A stretch of DNA of 64,000 nt from NCBI GenBank assembly GCA_025642065.1, contig JAODUP010000561.1, positions 62,001 to 126,000 of the forward strand. The letters are read 5' to 3'. Both the position numbers and the translations under genes were made by a program. The first letter of the stretch is position 1, and each line of letters opens with the position of its first letter. Below the pieces are notes generated by a model that searched no databases, was not told where the DNA came from, and worked only from the letters and a program-made list of their open reading frames with translations. This DNA comes from Paralvinella palmiformis (Eukaryota; Annelida; Polychaeta; Terebellida; Alvinellidae). Of the stretch, positions 12,716 to 23,461 are shown piece by piece.

Positions 12716-13710
12716 GGGTGTAGGTCAAAAGTCCCCTTGGTCAAAAGCCCCCATGTTAAAATTCCTCACCTCTTATTTAGAAGTTGTTAAAAAAGTTCTC
12801 ACGTTCAGTTTAATATGAAATTACTTGTTATCAAGCAAAATGTTTCACATGTTGGAAAATGTGAAATTTTAAATTGATATATTTTATTTATACTTTCTTT
12901 TGAAAAAGACCTGGCGTCATTTAATGCTGAGACCAACCGCTTTGCCCCAGTTGGGCCAATCGTGATGGATGATCGCCTATTTTAATCAAGATTGAAACCC
13001 AGTAGACCAGCTGATCTCTTACAAAGACTTTATTCTAGCTTGACATGAAGCCGCCTAATTCACATGGAATTATCTCCAATTAGTCAACTAAGTCAAAGGG
13101 TTATCTCTTCTAATCAAGATTGATGCTCAGAGCTCTTTATGGTCTGACAAGAAGCCGCATATATTTGTGATTCCGATTGTGGGTAAATAATTAAATAAAA
13201 GGTGTGTGGAAAAGCAAGTTTCATCATTCATCAAGATTTGCTTATCATGGAGATTATCGAGAACAACAAAAGATACACAGATCCAGAGAGTTGTTCATTC
13301 TGTTTCACACAGCCACTATTCCAACCAGGATACAGTTACTGCCACTAAGATTGAAGCTAAGATCCAACGCCCAGCAGGTCCAGATGGCAGGTTCCAGCAC
13401 TGTACTCTCAGAATGATGGAATGTCAACACCCAGACAATGTGTGGAGACTCTCGCACCAATAACCTGTGTGAGTCATGAAACAGGGGCTTCAGTACTCTA
13501 CTTGGTACATCACACCCTTCCATTTGGGGAACGCCTCAGGATGGACCATGCCAATGTTAAGGCTGCGATTCTCCTTGAATTTCGTGGTTAATATTTGCAC
13601 CGCCTGCAAAGAAAATAACATATTATCCAAGTATATATAGGGCTTTTAACCTAGGGGGTTTTGACCTGGAGGCTTTTGTCCTGGGAGATTTTGACTTAGT
13701 GGAACCCAGG
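12716..13710. mobile_element. TIR element with tandem GGTCAAAA-type ends, inserted in a SINE
   Basis: Both ends carry three to four tandem units of about 15 bp based on GGTCAAAAGCCCCC, in inverted orientation (12723-12770; 13640-13700). GATCTG is present on each side (12710-12715; 13711-13716), consistent with a target duplication inside the tRNA-like SINE. A minus-strand frame at 13305-13523 has a spacing loosely like a decayed FLYWCH zinc finger (HDSHR, VW, FHH, AIWT), which would suggest a MULE-type element. That part is weak. Confidence 0.6.
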
Positions 13711-13748
13711 GATCTGTGGTCTAACGCGCTACCGGAGGAGCACCCCAC
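13711..13748 (-). repeat. SINE family A, head of a split copy
   Basis: On the minus strand it reads GGGGTGCTCCTCCGGTAGCG and then TTAGACC, the tRNA-like 5' end of family A. It continues at 12715 after the inserted element. Confidence 0.65.
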
Positions 13749-14051
13749 TCGGAATTCTTTTTCTCAGGTTTCATTAGGGGTCAGGGTGAACATCAATAGT
13801 CACCAATGATTCTTGATAATGAATAAAATGACAAAGATAAAGGTCTTTGTAGCTAATTAAAAGAAATAACAAATCCAATTTTGTTATCTACACTGATGAT
13901 GGGGACTCCTTCAGTTTGAAATCGATTCATTATTGAACATTACAGGTAATTGGCGAGAAGAGCAATAACGAACCAGACTCGACATCCAAAGAAATACGTT
14001 TTCAGGGATGTAGTCATGAATTAATCAGACGTAATCATTTTATTCCGAAAT

Positions 14052-14980
14052 CCAGAAGCATATTATAAATATCATATTGTTCTACGATAGATCGTCTGGA
14101 TTGTTGTCAGTTTATAGACAAAGATCCCGAAACCCGTTAAAGTAGAGCACTGCAATGTTGTGTTTCTTCTTCCTAGAAAGTGTTGCCAATGCAAAAGTGT
14201 TATCATGAAAACGTTGTGTTACTAATATCGCATAATTAATCTGATAGAAATTAAGTTGCTATTAACAACACGACATACAATTCAAGTTCATTTGAGCCTC
14301 AAAATGGTTCTGTAATTTCTTTTTGTGAGCTTTTATTTGTATTTTGATTAGTTATAAATAAAGCAAATAGTTCATTGTCATTATAGGTACGTCCCGTCTT
14401 GTACTTACTAACCCCCCTCCCCCAACCCTCTGATATCTTCGACATTCCATTTTGATGCTCCAGAGTGCATTATTACGCTTCCGTCGGTAAACATGCTAAT
14501 GGGGTTATCTGGAGCTGACATTGATAGCTAATAACCTTTAATAAAGGTACAACATCGAATAAACAATACCAATCTTTGGACGATATAATTATGTCAATCA
14601 TGTTCACGTATTAGTGACTTTGTAGGACAAAAACCTAATCGTGAGTATATCCAGTATACGACTAATACCGAGTAATACCAAAGATAGGGCGATTATATCC
14701 GGACGAAATGTTTCCATATTGTTATGATAATAGAACGGAGATAATACACGACTCTTTCGGATTATTGCCATTCATGTGTATTGTTTTCGTCTGCTCTTTT
14801 CTTGTGTTCGTTTGTATGACAACGTTCGTGATATTTGACCTATATGACCTATACCGGGTAACAGACTAACTAATGAACTAGTTTACAACTGACAATGTCA
14901 GATTTGTTATCTACCTATGACCTTAGCGTGGTACACCACATTTGATACGCGTAACTGACACTGGAAATAAGGTACGATTA
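14052..14980. other. 929 bp insert in the right arm of the 11425-15056 element
   Basis: This sequence is absent from the left arm, so it is either inserted here or deleted there. No coding frame, TIR or tRNA-like box is recognised. Confidence 0.5.
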
Positions 14981-15054
14981 GGAAGATCGGAAGATTATTA
15001 AGAATAATTCTATTGACAGCAGCGCAGTGTCCGAAAAACCTTTGGAATAATCTA

Positions 15055-15058
<4 letters not shown>

Positions 15059-15092
<34 letters not shown>

Positions 15093-15559
15093 CCAGCTCA
15101 TTTATCGGCAACCCGATTAACCGAAATTTCTATTAACCGAACGACAAGCATGTCCCCCGAAATTCTCCTTGTTTATGCGAAAATATGGAACATTCTATAA
15201 ATGTTCGGGTAATATTACATTTCGGTTAATTTTACGTCATTTTGTTCAGCAAGCGCATAAATTCACAATCTCTGCTACAAAAGATTGTTTTCAAGCGTTC
15301 CAAAGAATTATGTTTCTCAGACCTGTAATTAATTGCATTATGCAATGACCGTTAAATTGCGAAGAAACAATTTGAAAGTGACACCAGATTTGAGTAGATT
15401 TGGAGCAGAACATCTCGAATAAAATTACTTACTACTACTTATTAAGCAATTATTACCCTAAAAATACTGTTTCTGCGATCAATTACACTTTTGTTACCAG
15501 GGGAAACCGTACCGTACCTGTGAAAACTGATGCTATCAATTGCAATGAGTTAGTGTGAA

Positions 15560-15600
<41 letters not shown>

Positions 15601-15968
15601 TGGGCCCATGGTACATACATGTTATACATTTGTTCACACATGCGATCAGCTCGATGCAAGATAAATAATCTTTTAAAAAACATATATTCTGAATGTAATT
15701 TGAAAGCATAATACATCGCTAGTCTTTTAATAACCGTTTCTCATTTAGACGAAAGTATATAAACCAAGTTGACTGGAAATCTTTCTATGTAGTACTGATA
15801 TGTGTAAGTTTGTTGAATAGTTTCATACAATGAACACATCATAATAAAGTGATAGTCGTCTTCTATAAAGCTGATTTGTTTTTAGATTAAAACAATATTT
15901 ACACACTCTACCTGGGCGTTTAACTACACCCCTTAATCTCTCAATAGCTAATCTGTCACTGGAACATC
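15059..15968. other. Spacer with (AT)n and (AAT)n tracts
   Basis: (AT)n lies at 15059-15090 and (AAT)n at 15562-15600. ATTAACCGAA-type motifs at 15117-15145 and inverted at 15219-15232 hint at the end of a small DNA element, but no pair of termini could be fixed. Confidence 0.5.
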
Positions 15969-16492
15969 TTAATCAGAGTCAAGCAATGTCTTAAAAGTAC
16001 AAGAAGTTGGTAATTTAGATAAACTGTTGATTTCTATAGACCAGTCCCACATGGCTATGTCTACTAGCCTTTGTTTAAATAAACATACAAACATATCAAT
16101 ATTTCCAACCCCTTGAGTTAGCCAAATATGACCAAAGCCATAACGATACAATAGAAACTTTATATCAGTTGCCCAAGGATGTCTCCATGCTATATCTAAT
16201 TCATATACAACTGTATAACAACATTTAGGGTATCTGCTGAGTTCATAGAATTGTACAAGTTTTAGCAATATTTAATACACCTAGACATATATAAGACATA
16301 TACTGTTTTTTCGCCAACATTTCCCTAAAACAGCATAACTTGATGTATTTCGAGAAACACCAAGAATATATTGTATAACCCATACCTTGCCGCACAAATG
16401 TTGTATATTTCGTATTATCATAATAGCTTTGTTTGCTAGCTGGGCAAGTGTTTTAATAACGACTGACCATTTCAATGAAGATGAAAACGTGA
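15969..16492 (-). pseudogene. Non-LTR retrotransposon relic, C-terminal part
   Basis: Two minus-strand frames, 16281-16492 (FSSSLKWSVVIKTLAQLANKAI) and 15969-16268 (RYPKCCYTVVYELD, then LLYRYGFGHIWLTQGVGN and MFVCLFKQRL), read as the region after the RT domain of a LINE ORF2. It continues the RT frame at 17122-18142 across an inserted MITE. A frame change separates the two pieces near 16270-16310. LINE clade not assigned. Confidence 0.8.
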
Positions 16493-16494
16493 TA

Positions 16495-17119
16495 CAGTCA
16501 GAATCCATTAATCCGTCAAGGTTTGTCACATGATATTATGTCGGATAAACGAGAATGTCGGAATATCGAGTCCGTGGCATACCGTTAGTCTGTGTCACAC
16601 ATTTTTAAATCTTGTCTTGTTGAAGTTTGGGGTAGATATCCCTGGCTTTCGCTTATTGGGCACAACTATGTCTTGTCTTGTTGTTTTGTTTGTTTGGTTT
16701 TTGTTTAGTTTTTTTTTAATCATAAAGATATGCCTCCGTATTTAAACCAATATTCAATAACCGTGCGCAAGATACGGAAAGGGCATTGAAGCCATTGATC
16801 ATTTTGGTGTTTATTGATTACAGGCACTATAAAGAAATACTTATATCACTTAGTCCATCAGATTAACTCATTATCTGCTCATTGGAAAGATCACACATTT
16901 ATGTTTGTAATTAGACATGAATGATTATGATTGGCTATTAGATAGCCACTGGCAATGGAAGCATCGTATGTCTGTTTATGGTCGAGGACGATTATAATTG
17001 GTTACGATATAGCAATTATCGCGTGTGGACAGGTTAATGAACCATTACCGACAACATGTTGGTGTGTCGGATGATGGATTTGTCGGATAAACGATGTCCG
17101 GATTAACGGATTCTGACTG
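16495..17119. mobile_element. 625 bp MITE with TA target duplication
   Basis: The ends are CAGTCAGAATCC(A/G)TTAATCCG in inverted orientation (21 bp, one mismatch), flanked by TA at 16493-16494 and 17120-17121. Subterminal GTCGGATAAACGA occurs near both ends (16540; 17083). TA duplication with CAGT-type ends fits a Tc1/mariner-pogo non-autonomous element. Deleting the element plus one TA rejoins the LINE frame on either side, which confirms both borders. A 27 bp internal stretch (16611-16637) recurs near 23117. Confidence 0.9.
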
Positions 17120-17121
17120 TA

Positions 17122-18260
17122 CTACGATATTTATAACGTGTCGCATGTTCTACTTGAGAACCATCGAAAAACACCTTTTCATTTCCCCGAATTATTCCCC
17201 CGTTTCTGAATGCAATAGCATTAGTTTTGGATAAATATACCGTCAATATGTAATTTCTGCAAAATTGACTCAATATACTGGCCTGATGTTGCAGCCTACT
17301 TACTGCATTATTAAACATTATTACGTCATCAGCGAAAATTAACAATTGAACGCTGGGATACATTTCATTCATATATAACCCTGTACATCCTCCATCATAA
17401 CACATTTTCACTAATTCATTTATGTACAATATGAACAGAAAGGGATTGTTTATCATACAGCCTCCTCTTGTTCCAATGAGACATGTAATATAATCTGATA
17501 ATCCTTCAGGCGTTTTCACACAGGACTTATGTTGTGCATACATAGAACGTGTATCATTATACCGTGTATACCGTTGTTAATTAATCTGTACCATAAGTGA
17601 CCATGTGGAATCGAATCAAAAGCGCGGGTAAAATCTACCAACAAACAGTAACATCTACCACCACGTTTGCTTATATATTTCTGAGCGACACTGTATAATG
17701 TAAACATATGACCAACTGCTGATCTACCAACTCTGTAAGCCGATAGGCCTTCATCCAATTTACCATGTCTATATGCCCATACAACTAAACGATTATTTAA
17801 ACAATTTCTAAATATCTTGCCAAAGCAACACAATAAAGAAATGCCACGATAGTGTTTAACATCTTCCCTGGAGCCTTTCTCAAATAAGGGGATAGTATTA
17901 AAAATAACATTAAATAGTTGACATATCGGTTTGATGAGAATATCGATAGAGTTTGCATACAATTCATACATTATTCCACCTACACATGATGACTTTCCCT
18001 TGGGTAGATTTCTTATCGCTGCCCTAATTTCATCTTCAGTTACATCCGAAGTTAAACAATCAGGTTGACCTTCATCACATATATCGCAAACATTTTCACG
18101 CAACTGGTTGTTATTTCTGATATGTTTCACCATTTCAATCATTATTTAATAAATTTCTGAAATGAGTAAACCACTCATCTGGAGTTATGTCGGGCTTCTT
18201 TGAGTTATGGCTCGAGTAGTTTAATGTGCTCATAAATATCGCCGAGAAACGGAGTCTTCA
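17122..18260 (-). pseudogene. Non-LTR retrotransposon relic, reverse transcriptase
   Basis: Two overlapping minus frames (17516-18142 and 17122-17543) form an RT domain. Visible landmarks are the LPKGKSS block, the ISLLCCFGKIF block, VDFTRAFDS (block A Asp) and LLIFADDVIMF with an intact FADD catalytic box. A one-base frameshift around 17516-17543 separates blocks A and C. Upstream, PDEWFTHFRN near 18150-18190 extends the ORF at the N-terminal side. No endonuclease is visible. The 3' part of the ORF is displaced to 15969-16492 by the MITE. Confidence 0.88.
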
Positions 18261-19002
18261 TTACATGATCATATTATTTCGGTATTATACGGTGTCGACT
18301 AATTCCGGTGTAAAATGTAAAAGGGCGGTGCTGATGGATTGAGAATCTGCTGTGACATCCCTCTGATAATCAGCCTAGTGTCATTCAATCTTTGAAATCT
18401 GTAATATTCACGACTTATAATATCGTATCAAAGTTTTTTTCCCGGAGTCAACATATCCGAGAAAACAAAGGAAAGGCCAAAGGAGCTTATGTCCGCTGGG
18501 TAAGTAAATGTCTTCAAGGAAAACGAAAACAAAATAACAAAAGTCAGCGATTTGTTTGTGGTAAATATTTCAAAAATACATTTAGTATAGAAATAGTTCT
18601 AAAAATATGACGAATAGAAAGCCATCTTCTCTACCTCAGCAAAATAGACAGAGATCACAAGGATGCACATCTAGTAAATATCACGAACTACCTGTCGTCA
18701 AATCTGTGAAGGTATTAAATGTTAGAAGCAGATTGTTGTTCATATATTTTTGCATTAAGTTAATTATCATAACACGACCTAGACATATGCTAATAAAAAG
18801 ATATTGTGACACAGACGGGTTGGTGGATTTCATGTCGGATTGGTAAATAGCTTCATTTATACAATACTACACACACACACACACACACACACACTCTCTC
18901 TCTCTGTGTGTGTGCATGTGTGTGCGTGCATCTGTACGTGCTTATATACATGCGTATGTATATGTGTGTTGGACTGCCCGTGAAAACACAGCCAGACACT
19001 GT

Positions 19003-19040
<38 letters not shown>

Positions 19041-19336
19041 TGGTCTAATTTGTGGCTGTGAATAATATAAATTAGTGGTGTGGTATACATAGTGAACAAT
19101 AGCGATCCAAGAACATGTGATATTTGCTCCGTGTATGTGTGTGCGTGGTGTGTGTGTGTGTGTGCGCGCGCGTATGTGTGGTGGTGTAGATTCTTAAATA
19201 GGGACTATGATGTATCCTTGAACTACTGTTTTTTACCTATAATTGCAATGAGTATTTAAAATGAATTCGGAATTTGGGGATCAGAATTGGCACTAAGTAA
19301 TGCATGTTCAAATTGAGTTAATCGGAGTTATTTAAC
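18261..19336. other. Spacer with AC/GT microsatellites
   Basis: No gene is supported. Compound AC, CT and GT tracts lie at 18870-19040 and GT/GC at 19138-19185. Confidence 0.6.
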
Positions 19337-19465
19337 CTCGGCGCTGTAGCAAGCAGCCGCCCTGGGAAACATCCCACAAGCACAGCTGTAGGCTGAATCA
19401 AAATCCACAACCTAAGAGTTTCCAGCGTAGTACTCTAACCACTCTGCCGTTAGAGCATCTTTTCA
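19337..19465 (-). repeat. tRNA-derived SINE, second family
   Basis: On the minus strand there is an A-box region (CGGCAGAGTGGTTAGAGTAC), a B-box-like GGTTGTGGATTTTGATTC and then a GC-richer body. No acceptor stem closes, so it is a SINE rather than a tRNA gene. Confidence 0.6.
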
Positions 19466-19806
19466 ACTTGATGCAAATATTCTATACCAGATGACGACAT
19501 ATAAGATCTTCTTCTGTCCCCATCTTGGACACTAGGTTAGAAGCACACACTCTACTCGTGATGTGTGTCGATCATAAAACACGATGACTATAAAATTAGT
19601 AAAATCGCATAAACAATTGTAAACAATGTAGAATATATCTCATTACCATCAGATAATGATAATCAATCATTGTATAAGAGCTAACTATATATTTAGTATA
19701 AAAACAATTAAAAACCCATCAACATGACAGAACTCGTACAGAATCAATGTTTCTCCTCAAACAATACATACATCAATCTAAATTAGTAATTATAAATTGT
19801 TCTACA

Positions 19807-20366
19807 CCTGACATATCTATACATACGTAGACCTATACATGTACATGTGCTATTCGTCAGCCTTTGGACCCCAGAGCTAATCTGCTTTTTGTACGTGACA
19901 AATATATCACGCCCAGGGGAAGCGGCTACGTAGAAAAGCGGAAGCATGTACAAAACATACCATTTCCCACCACAGCTCGCAGTAAACACCACGTGCGTGT
20001 GGTTCATTGGTAATTTACTACATACATAAGCTAACTACTTTAACACCACAGCTTACATTTGACAGTAATTTTCTACGGTTCGAACGAAATCTCTACATGA
20101 AATATTTCGACATCCCCAGTGCTAACCCCGGCGTGTTATCTAACATTACAGTTTGTTGAACACGTGATAAGATGTATACTACCTACATATGGAAGCAGCC
20201 AAATAAAAATGGATTTCTGAACCTGAACGAAATATCGCCCCAATCCTCAATCCTGATTTACTCAAACCTAACGTTCATCCACGTCTAATTTGGCCTCGCT
20301 AAGTAGATATAGTTAGGTGTGGTGGGATCTAAATTAAAGCGCCTATCCGCTTGATCTATTTGACCT
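19807..20366 (-). repeat. Diverged duplicated segment, copy 2 (inverted)
   Basis: The reverse complement of this stretch aligns with 1-755 in the same block order. It lies 1.3 kb upstream of receptor 2. Copy 1 lies 3' of receptor 1 in the same orientation relative to its receptor. Confidence 0.7.
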
Positions 20367-20929
20367 ATAATCCAGAACACCAGATTTCAGGCAGATTTTC
20401 TATATTACGAATGAGACATCGAGATTATAATAGCTACACATTCAACTATTTCCTATATGATTGTAACGTAACTACTCACATTGTGGGAAAAAACTCTGCC
20501 CGCTGCTTAATACCCATGGATATGTCTGCCGGAGTAACGAACGACTTCATGAGTATAAATCCATCAAACAGCATTGCATCAGACACCAAAATAAGCATCT
20601 GTTGTGGCTGGTAGGCCACAAAAACATACCAAATTCTTTAATTTCGTGTATAAATGCTCCCTTGTATCTGGACAGAGAGCAAGGAATTAGCATCTTCCAA
20701 CCAATGACGTCATATGGTACAGCTACCTTAAGATTTGGTCAATGAATGTGGCTCGTTTTGAAATATGCGCAAGAGTGGTGAAGGTTAAGACAACGATTGT
20801 ATATCCTAAGACTGGTTGTACAACACTTGCATGCTCAAATTAGTCCATACAGTGTTTGAATGCTTTGCTTATCCTCAATGTTAGTCACCCCTTTGACTTA
20901 TGACCCAATAAAACATCCCCCAAACAAAG
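20367..20929. other. Spacer, nothing recognised
   Basis: An 87-codon plus frame (20351-20614) has no recognisable family feature and no clear splice context. It is not called. Confidence 0.4.
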
Positions 20930-21005
20930 GTTGGTAGGGGCATGATTCAAACCCAAATCTGAAAATTTGCAATATGGATTCCTATTCACTGCACCACTGA
21001 TGTAC
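20930..21005 (-). repeat. tRNA-derived SINE head
   Basis: On the minus strand TCAGTGGTGCAGTGAATAGG (A-box) and GGTTTGAATC (B-box) are at tRNA spacing. There is no closing acceptor stem. Confidence 0.55.
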
Positions 21006-21333
21006 CTACTTTCCACACAGATGCATATAAATACATCTATAGTGCCTATTAACTGAAAGATGCCGCATACTGTTTGGCTTCAATTAATTCAAATGACATT
21101 ATTTAACTCATAATTAATGGATGTTCGTAACTAACATAAAATCATCACAAAGTAACCCTCGCCAAAGTTAACGGTGTTATCCTTGACTACTTTTAAACAA
21201 CAACACTCATGATGATGATGATGATGATTATGATTATGATGATAATGATGATGTTCTTATCCAATTATTGATTCTAATAAAACATACAATTTCTTTGTTT
21301 CAGATATAAACAACAACGATCTAGACCAGGATT

Positions 21334-21588
21334 AGGGTAATCGTAATCGGTAATCGTAATCGATTGTAGATGCAATGCAATTGTAATCGTAATCGATTAC
21401 ATTGTAAATGTAATCGTAATAAGTGATTACTTTCACGATTACACAAGATTATTGATGAAGTATCACATTCATGTTTGTGTTATATACATTGTAATCATGA
21501 TTGTAATCATGATTACTTTGCAATGTAATCTTAATCGTAATCGATTACATCCAGAATGAATGTAATCATAATCGTAATCATGGTATTC
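21334..21588. repeat. Degenerate GTAATCGATTAC palindrome array
   Basis: About 255 bp is made largely of variants of GTAATC and its complement, with full palindromes GTAATCGATTAC at two or more sites. It ends 93 bp before the ATG of receptor 2. It could be a fold-back, hAT-type MITE, or a cluster of homeodomain-like (TAATC, ATCGAT) sites. The sequence alone does not decide. Confidence 0.75.
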
Positions 21589-21681
21589 TCAAGTAAGCGT
21601 GAACCAACCGTGAGCTAGACACAGTTTCTTGCCAAGTTTGACAACAGAGTTTTCTAGAAGGTGAAACAATTAAAAACAAAC

Positions 21682-22629
21682 ATGGCTTCGGCGAATTACT
21701 CCTCAAATGTGACCATCAATGATGGTTTTCAGGCGGGGTACATTACATATATAGCAAGCGAAGCTATATTAGCTGCTCTCACGGCCTTTGGTAATGGCTT
21801 CGTCATTGCAGCAGTCATCACGCATCCTCAGCTACAGAACGTCACCAACTATTTTGTGGCAAGTTTGGCAGCAGCTGAGTTTCTGGTTGGCATTTTGGCA
21901 ATTCCGTGTGCAGTCATCTCTTTCGTTGGCTTATATCAGAACTATGCCAGCTGCGTAATGGTCAACATGATGATTATCATTTTCACGCAGATTTCTATGT
22001 TTGGACTCTGTGCAGTTGCCGTTGAAAGATTCGTTGCAATAAAATACCCGTACAAGTATTCGGAGAGATGTACTGTAAAGTTGTGTGCAGCCACAATCGT
22101 TACGATCTGGTTGATGGGTATCGTTGTTGGCATAATACCGTTGCTGATATTTGACATGTCGGCAACATATAATGGCAAGTGTGCCTTCACGGCTGTCATC
22201 GACATGAGGCACATTGTATATGTACACTTCTTCGTTTGTCTGATCATTCCACTGACCTTCATGTTTGCCATATACTGTTACATATTCCACGTCGTCAGGC
22301 AGCAAATTCGTCGCATCGCTGCCATACAGCAGATGTCAACAGAAGCCGATCGAAACAAGACACTAAAAAAAGATGCCAAAGCGGCAAAATGGTTTGCTGT
22401 TGTCATCTTATTATTCGTCATCAGCTGGTTTCCTCTGGACATCATGAACGTGGTGACACTATACGGCGGACCAACCTGTCTGCCTTGTCTACTGGTTGCG
22501 ATCATCCTCAGTCATGCTAATTCCGCCATCAATCCCATACTCTATGCTTATGCCAACAGCAAGTTTAAGACGGCCTTCAAGCATATGTTAGGTATTAAGG
22601 GTGTAAACATTCGGGACACCACGATATAG
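21682..22629 (+). CDS. Adenosine-receptor-like GPCR (receptor 2)
   Basis: Predicted seven-helix plasma-membrane receptor, 315 residues from ATG 21682, intronless over the whole body. It is closely similar to receptor 1 by eye, sharing LQNVTNYFVASLAA, IPCAV, FTQIS (Thr3.36, Gln3.37), ERF, NSAINPILY and a KAAKWFAVV helix-6 start. NYS and NVT sequons sit in the N-tail. Unlike receptor 1 it has Glu at 2.50 (AAAEF) in place of the near-universal Asp, Asp at 6.52 (FPLDIMN) in place of His, and His at 5.42 (YVHFF) in place of Asn, all in or beside the adenosine and sodium pockets of A2A. Glu1.39, the ECL2 Phe, Asn6.55, Ser7.42 and His7.43 are kept. An acceptor-like TTTTCTAG ends at 21657, so a 5' exon is possible. 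The frame is open and undamaged, so the gene is probably functional. The ligand may have changed. Confidence 0.9.
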   Translation: MASANYSSNVTINDGFQAGYITYIASEAILAALTAFGNGFVIAAVITHPQLQNVTNYFVASLAAAEFLVGILAIPCAVISFVGLYQNYASCVMVNMMIIIFTQISMFGLCAVAVERFVAIKYPYKYSERCTVKLCAATIVTIWLMGIVVGIIPLLIFDMSATYNGKCAFTAVIDMRHIVYVHFFVCLIIPLTFMFAIYCYIFHVVRQQIRRIAAIQQMSTEADRNKTLKKDAKAAKWFAVVILLFVISWFPLDIMNVVTLYGGPTCLPCLLVAIILSHANSAINPILYAYANSKFKTAFKHMLGIKGVNIRDTTI

Positions 22630-22738
22630 GAGTTGAAAATATGATAACAATTCAGATCCATCGACTCACATTCCAGTAAGAACAAAGCATTATCCGTTGG
22701 CGTTTAATTCAGTTCTTCAGGTACATCCTGTATTTCTC

Positions 22739-22744
22739 AATAAA
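22739..22744 (+). promoter_or_regulatory. Poly(A) signal of receptor 2
   Basis: Canonical AATAAA about 110 bp after the stop codon, followed by a GT-rich stretch, as expected of a cleavage site. Confidence 0.65.
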
Positions 22745-22927
22745 GATACGAATTAACTTAACGTTTGTGTGTTCCTGTGTGTGTGTTCCTCGGTGTGTGT
22801 ATGTGTGTGTGTGTTTGTTTGTTCGCTCATGCGTTTGCGTGTGCGTGTGGGTTCAGCTGTGTATAATAAAGCACAAGCACAGAGAAGAACGATTCTTCAG
22901 GGGACTGAATCCAAAGTGGCGACTTTT

Positions 22928-22972
22928 CATGCTGAGACATGTGTAATGTCTCACAAGTCTCTAAACCGCCAA
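22928..22972 (+). repeat. 45 bp direct repeat, copy 1
   Basis: It is nearly identical to 24098-24142. The core GAGACATGTGTAATGTCTC is an inverted repeat with 7 bp arms. Confidence 0.7.
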
Positions 22973-23103
22973 GCAACAAAAAGCCAATCACCTACAGCCG
23001 TAGAGTTTGGGAGTAAAACATCCAAATCAGATCACGGCAGTTTTGAGAATGTTTAGGTTAATTATCTAAGCAACCCTATTTATAACTATTTTTCAATTGC
23101 TGT

Positions 23104-23180
23104 ATCTTTTTCAAAGCTTGTCTTGTTGAAGTTTGGGGTAGAGATGGCTGTCGCCCATAGAGCGCAACCACATGGTGTTG
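23104..23180 (+). repeat. Fragment shared with the 16495-17119 MITE
   Basis: The 27 bp starting CTTGTCTTGTTGAAGTTTGG at 23117 are identical to 16611-16637 inside the MITE. Weaker similarity follows (GGCTGTCGCCCAT against GGCTTTCGCTTAT). Confidence 0.6.
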
Positions 23181-23311
23181 AATTTTGTTATTATGATGAT
23201 GGCAGTTGTTTAACGTGGTGGCACCTCGGTTTACTATCAATGTCATATTCGGGGGGGGGGAGCCTTGCTAGTTGACTGGTTGGATGAACAAACTCCTCCT
23301 ACTATAATGTC

Positions 23312-23385
23312 ACGGCCGGGATTCGAACCTCCGACCTCCCGCACAGCATGAAACATGGGTCTTACCCACTAGGCCATAGAGGGGT
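23312..23385 (-). repeat. tRNA-derived SINE head
   Basis: On the minus strand TGGCCTAGTGGGTAAG (A-box) and GGTTCGAATCCC (B-box) are near consensus. The 3' side does not pair with CCTCTAT, and repeat body follows towards 23234, so it is read as a SINE rather than a tRNA gene. Confidence 0.65.
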
Positions 23386-23461
23386 CTGATCTGTACTCGT
23401 TGTTGTTGTTGGTGTGAGTAAGGGTCTTTTTGAAGAAGTGAGGTTATGATGTCTAGTATTT

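Larger units (their letters stand above)
11425..15056. mobile_element. 3.6 kb inverted-repeat (TIR) element with nested insertions
   Basis: Left arm 11425-11673 pairs with the right arm 13921-14051 plus 14981-15056 in reverse complement. Both outer ends read ACTAGAT inward. Shared blocks include GCTGTCAATAGAATTATTCT and AACATATTTCTTTGGATG (one mismatch in the other arm), and CGCCAATTACC. The right arm carries an extra 929 bp (14052-14980) absent from the left arm. The left arm has about 45 bp absent from the right. No transposase is recognised, so it looks non-autonomous. The target-site duplication is not clear. Confidence 0.8.

Noticed and set aside
20351..20614. 87-codon plus-strand frame
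   Set aside because: No recognisable motif, no splice context and ordinary length for chance.
23312..23385. Possible tRNA gene
   Set aside because: The A and B boxes are good but the ends do not pair into an acceptor stem, and SINE body follows. The same reasoning was applied at 1553, 19337, 20930, 53123 and 58573.
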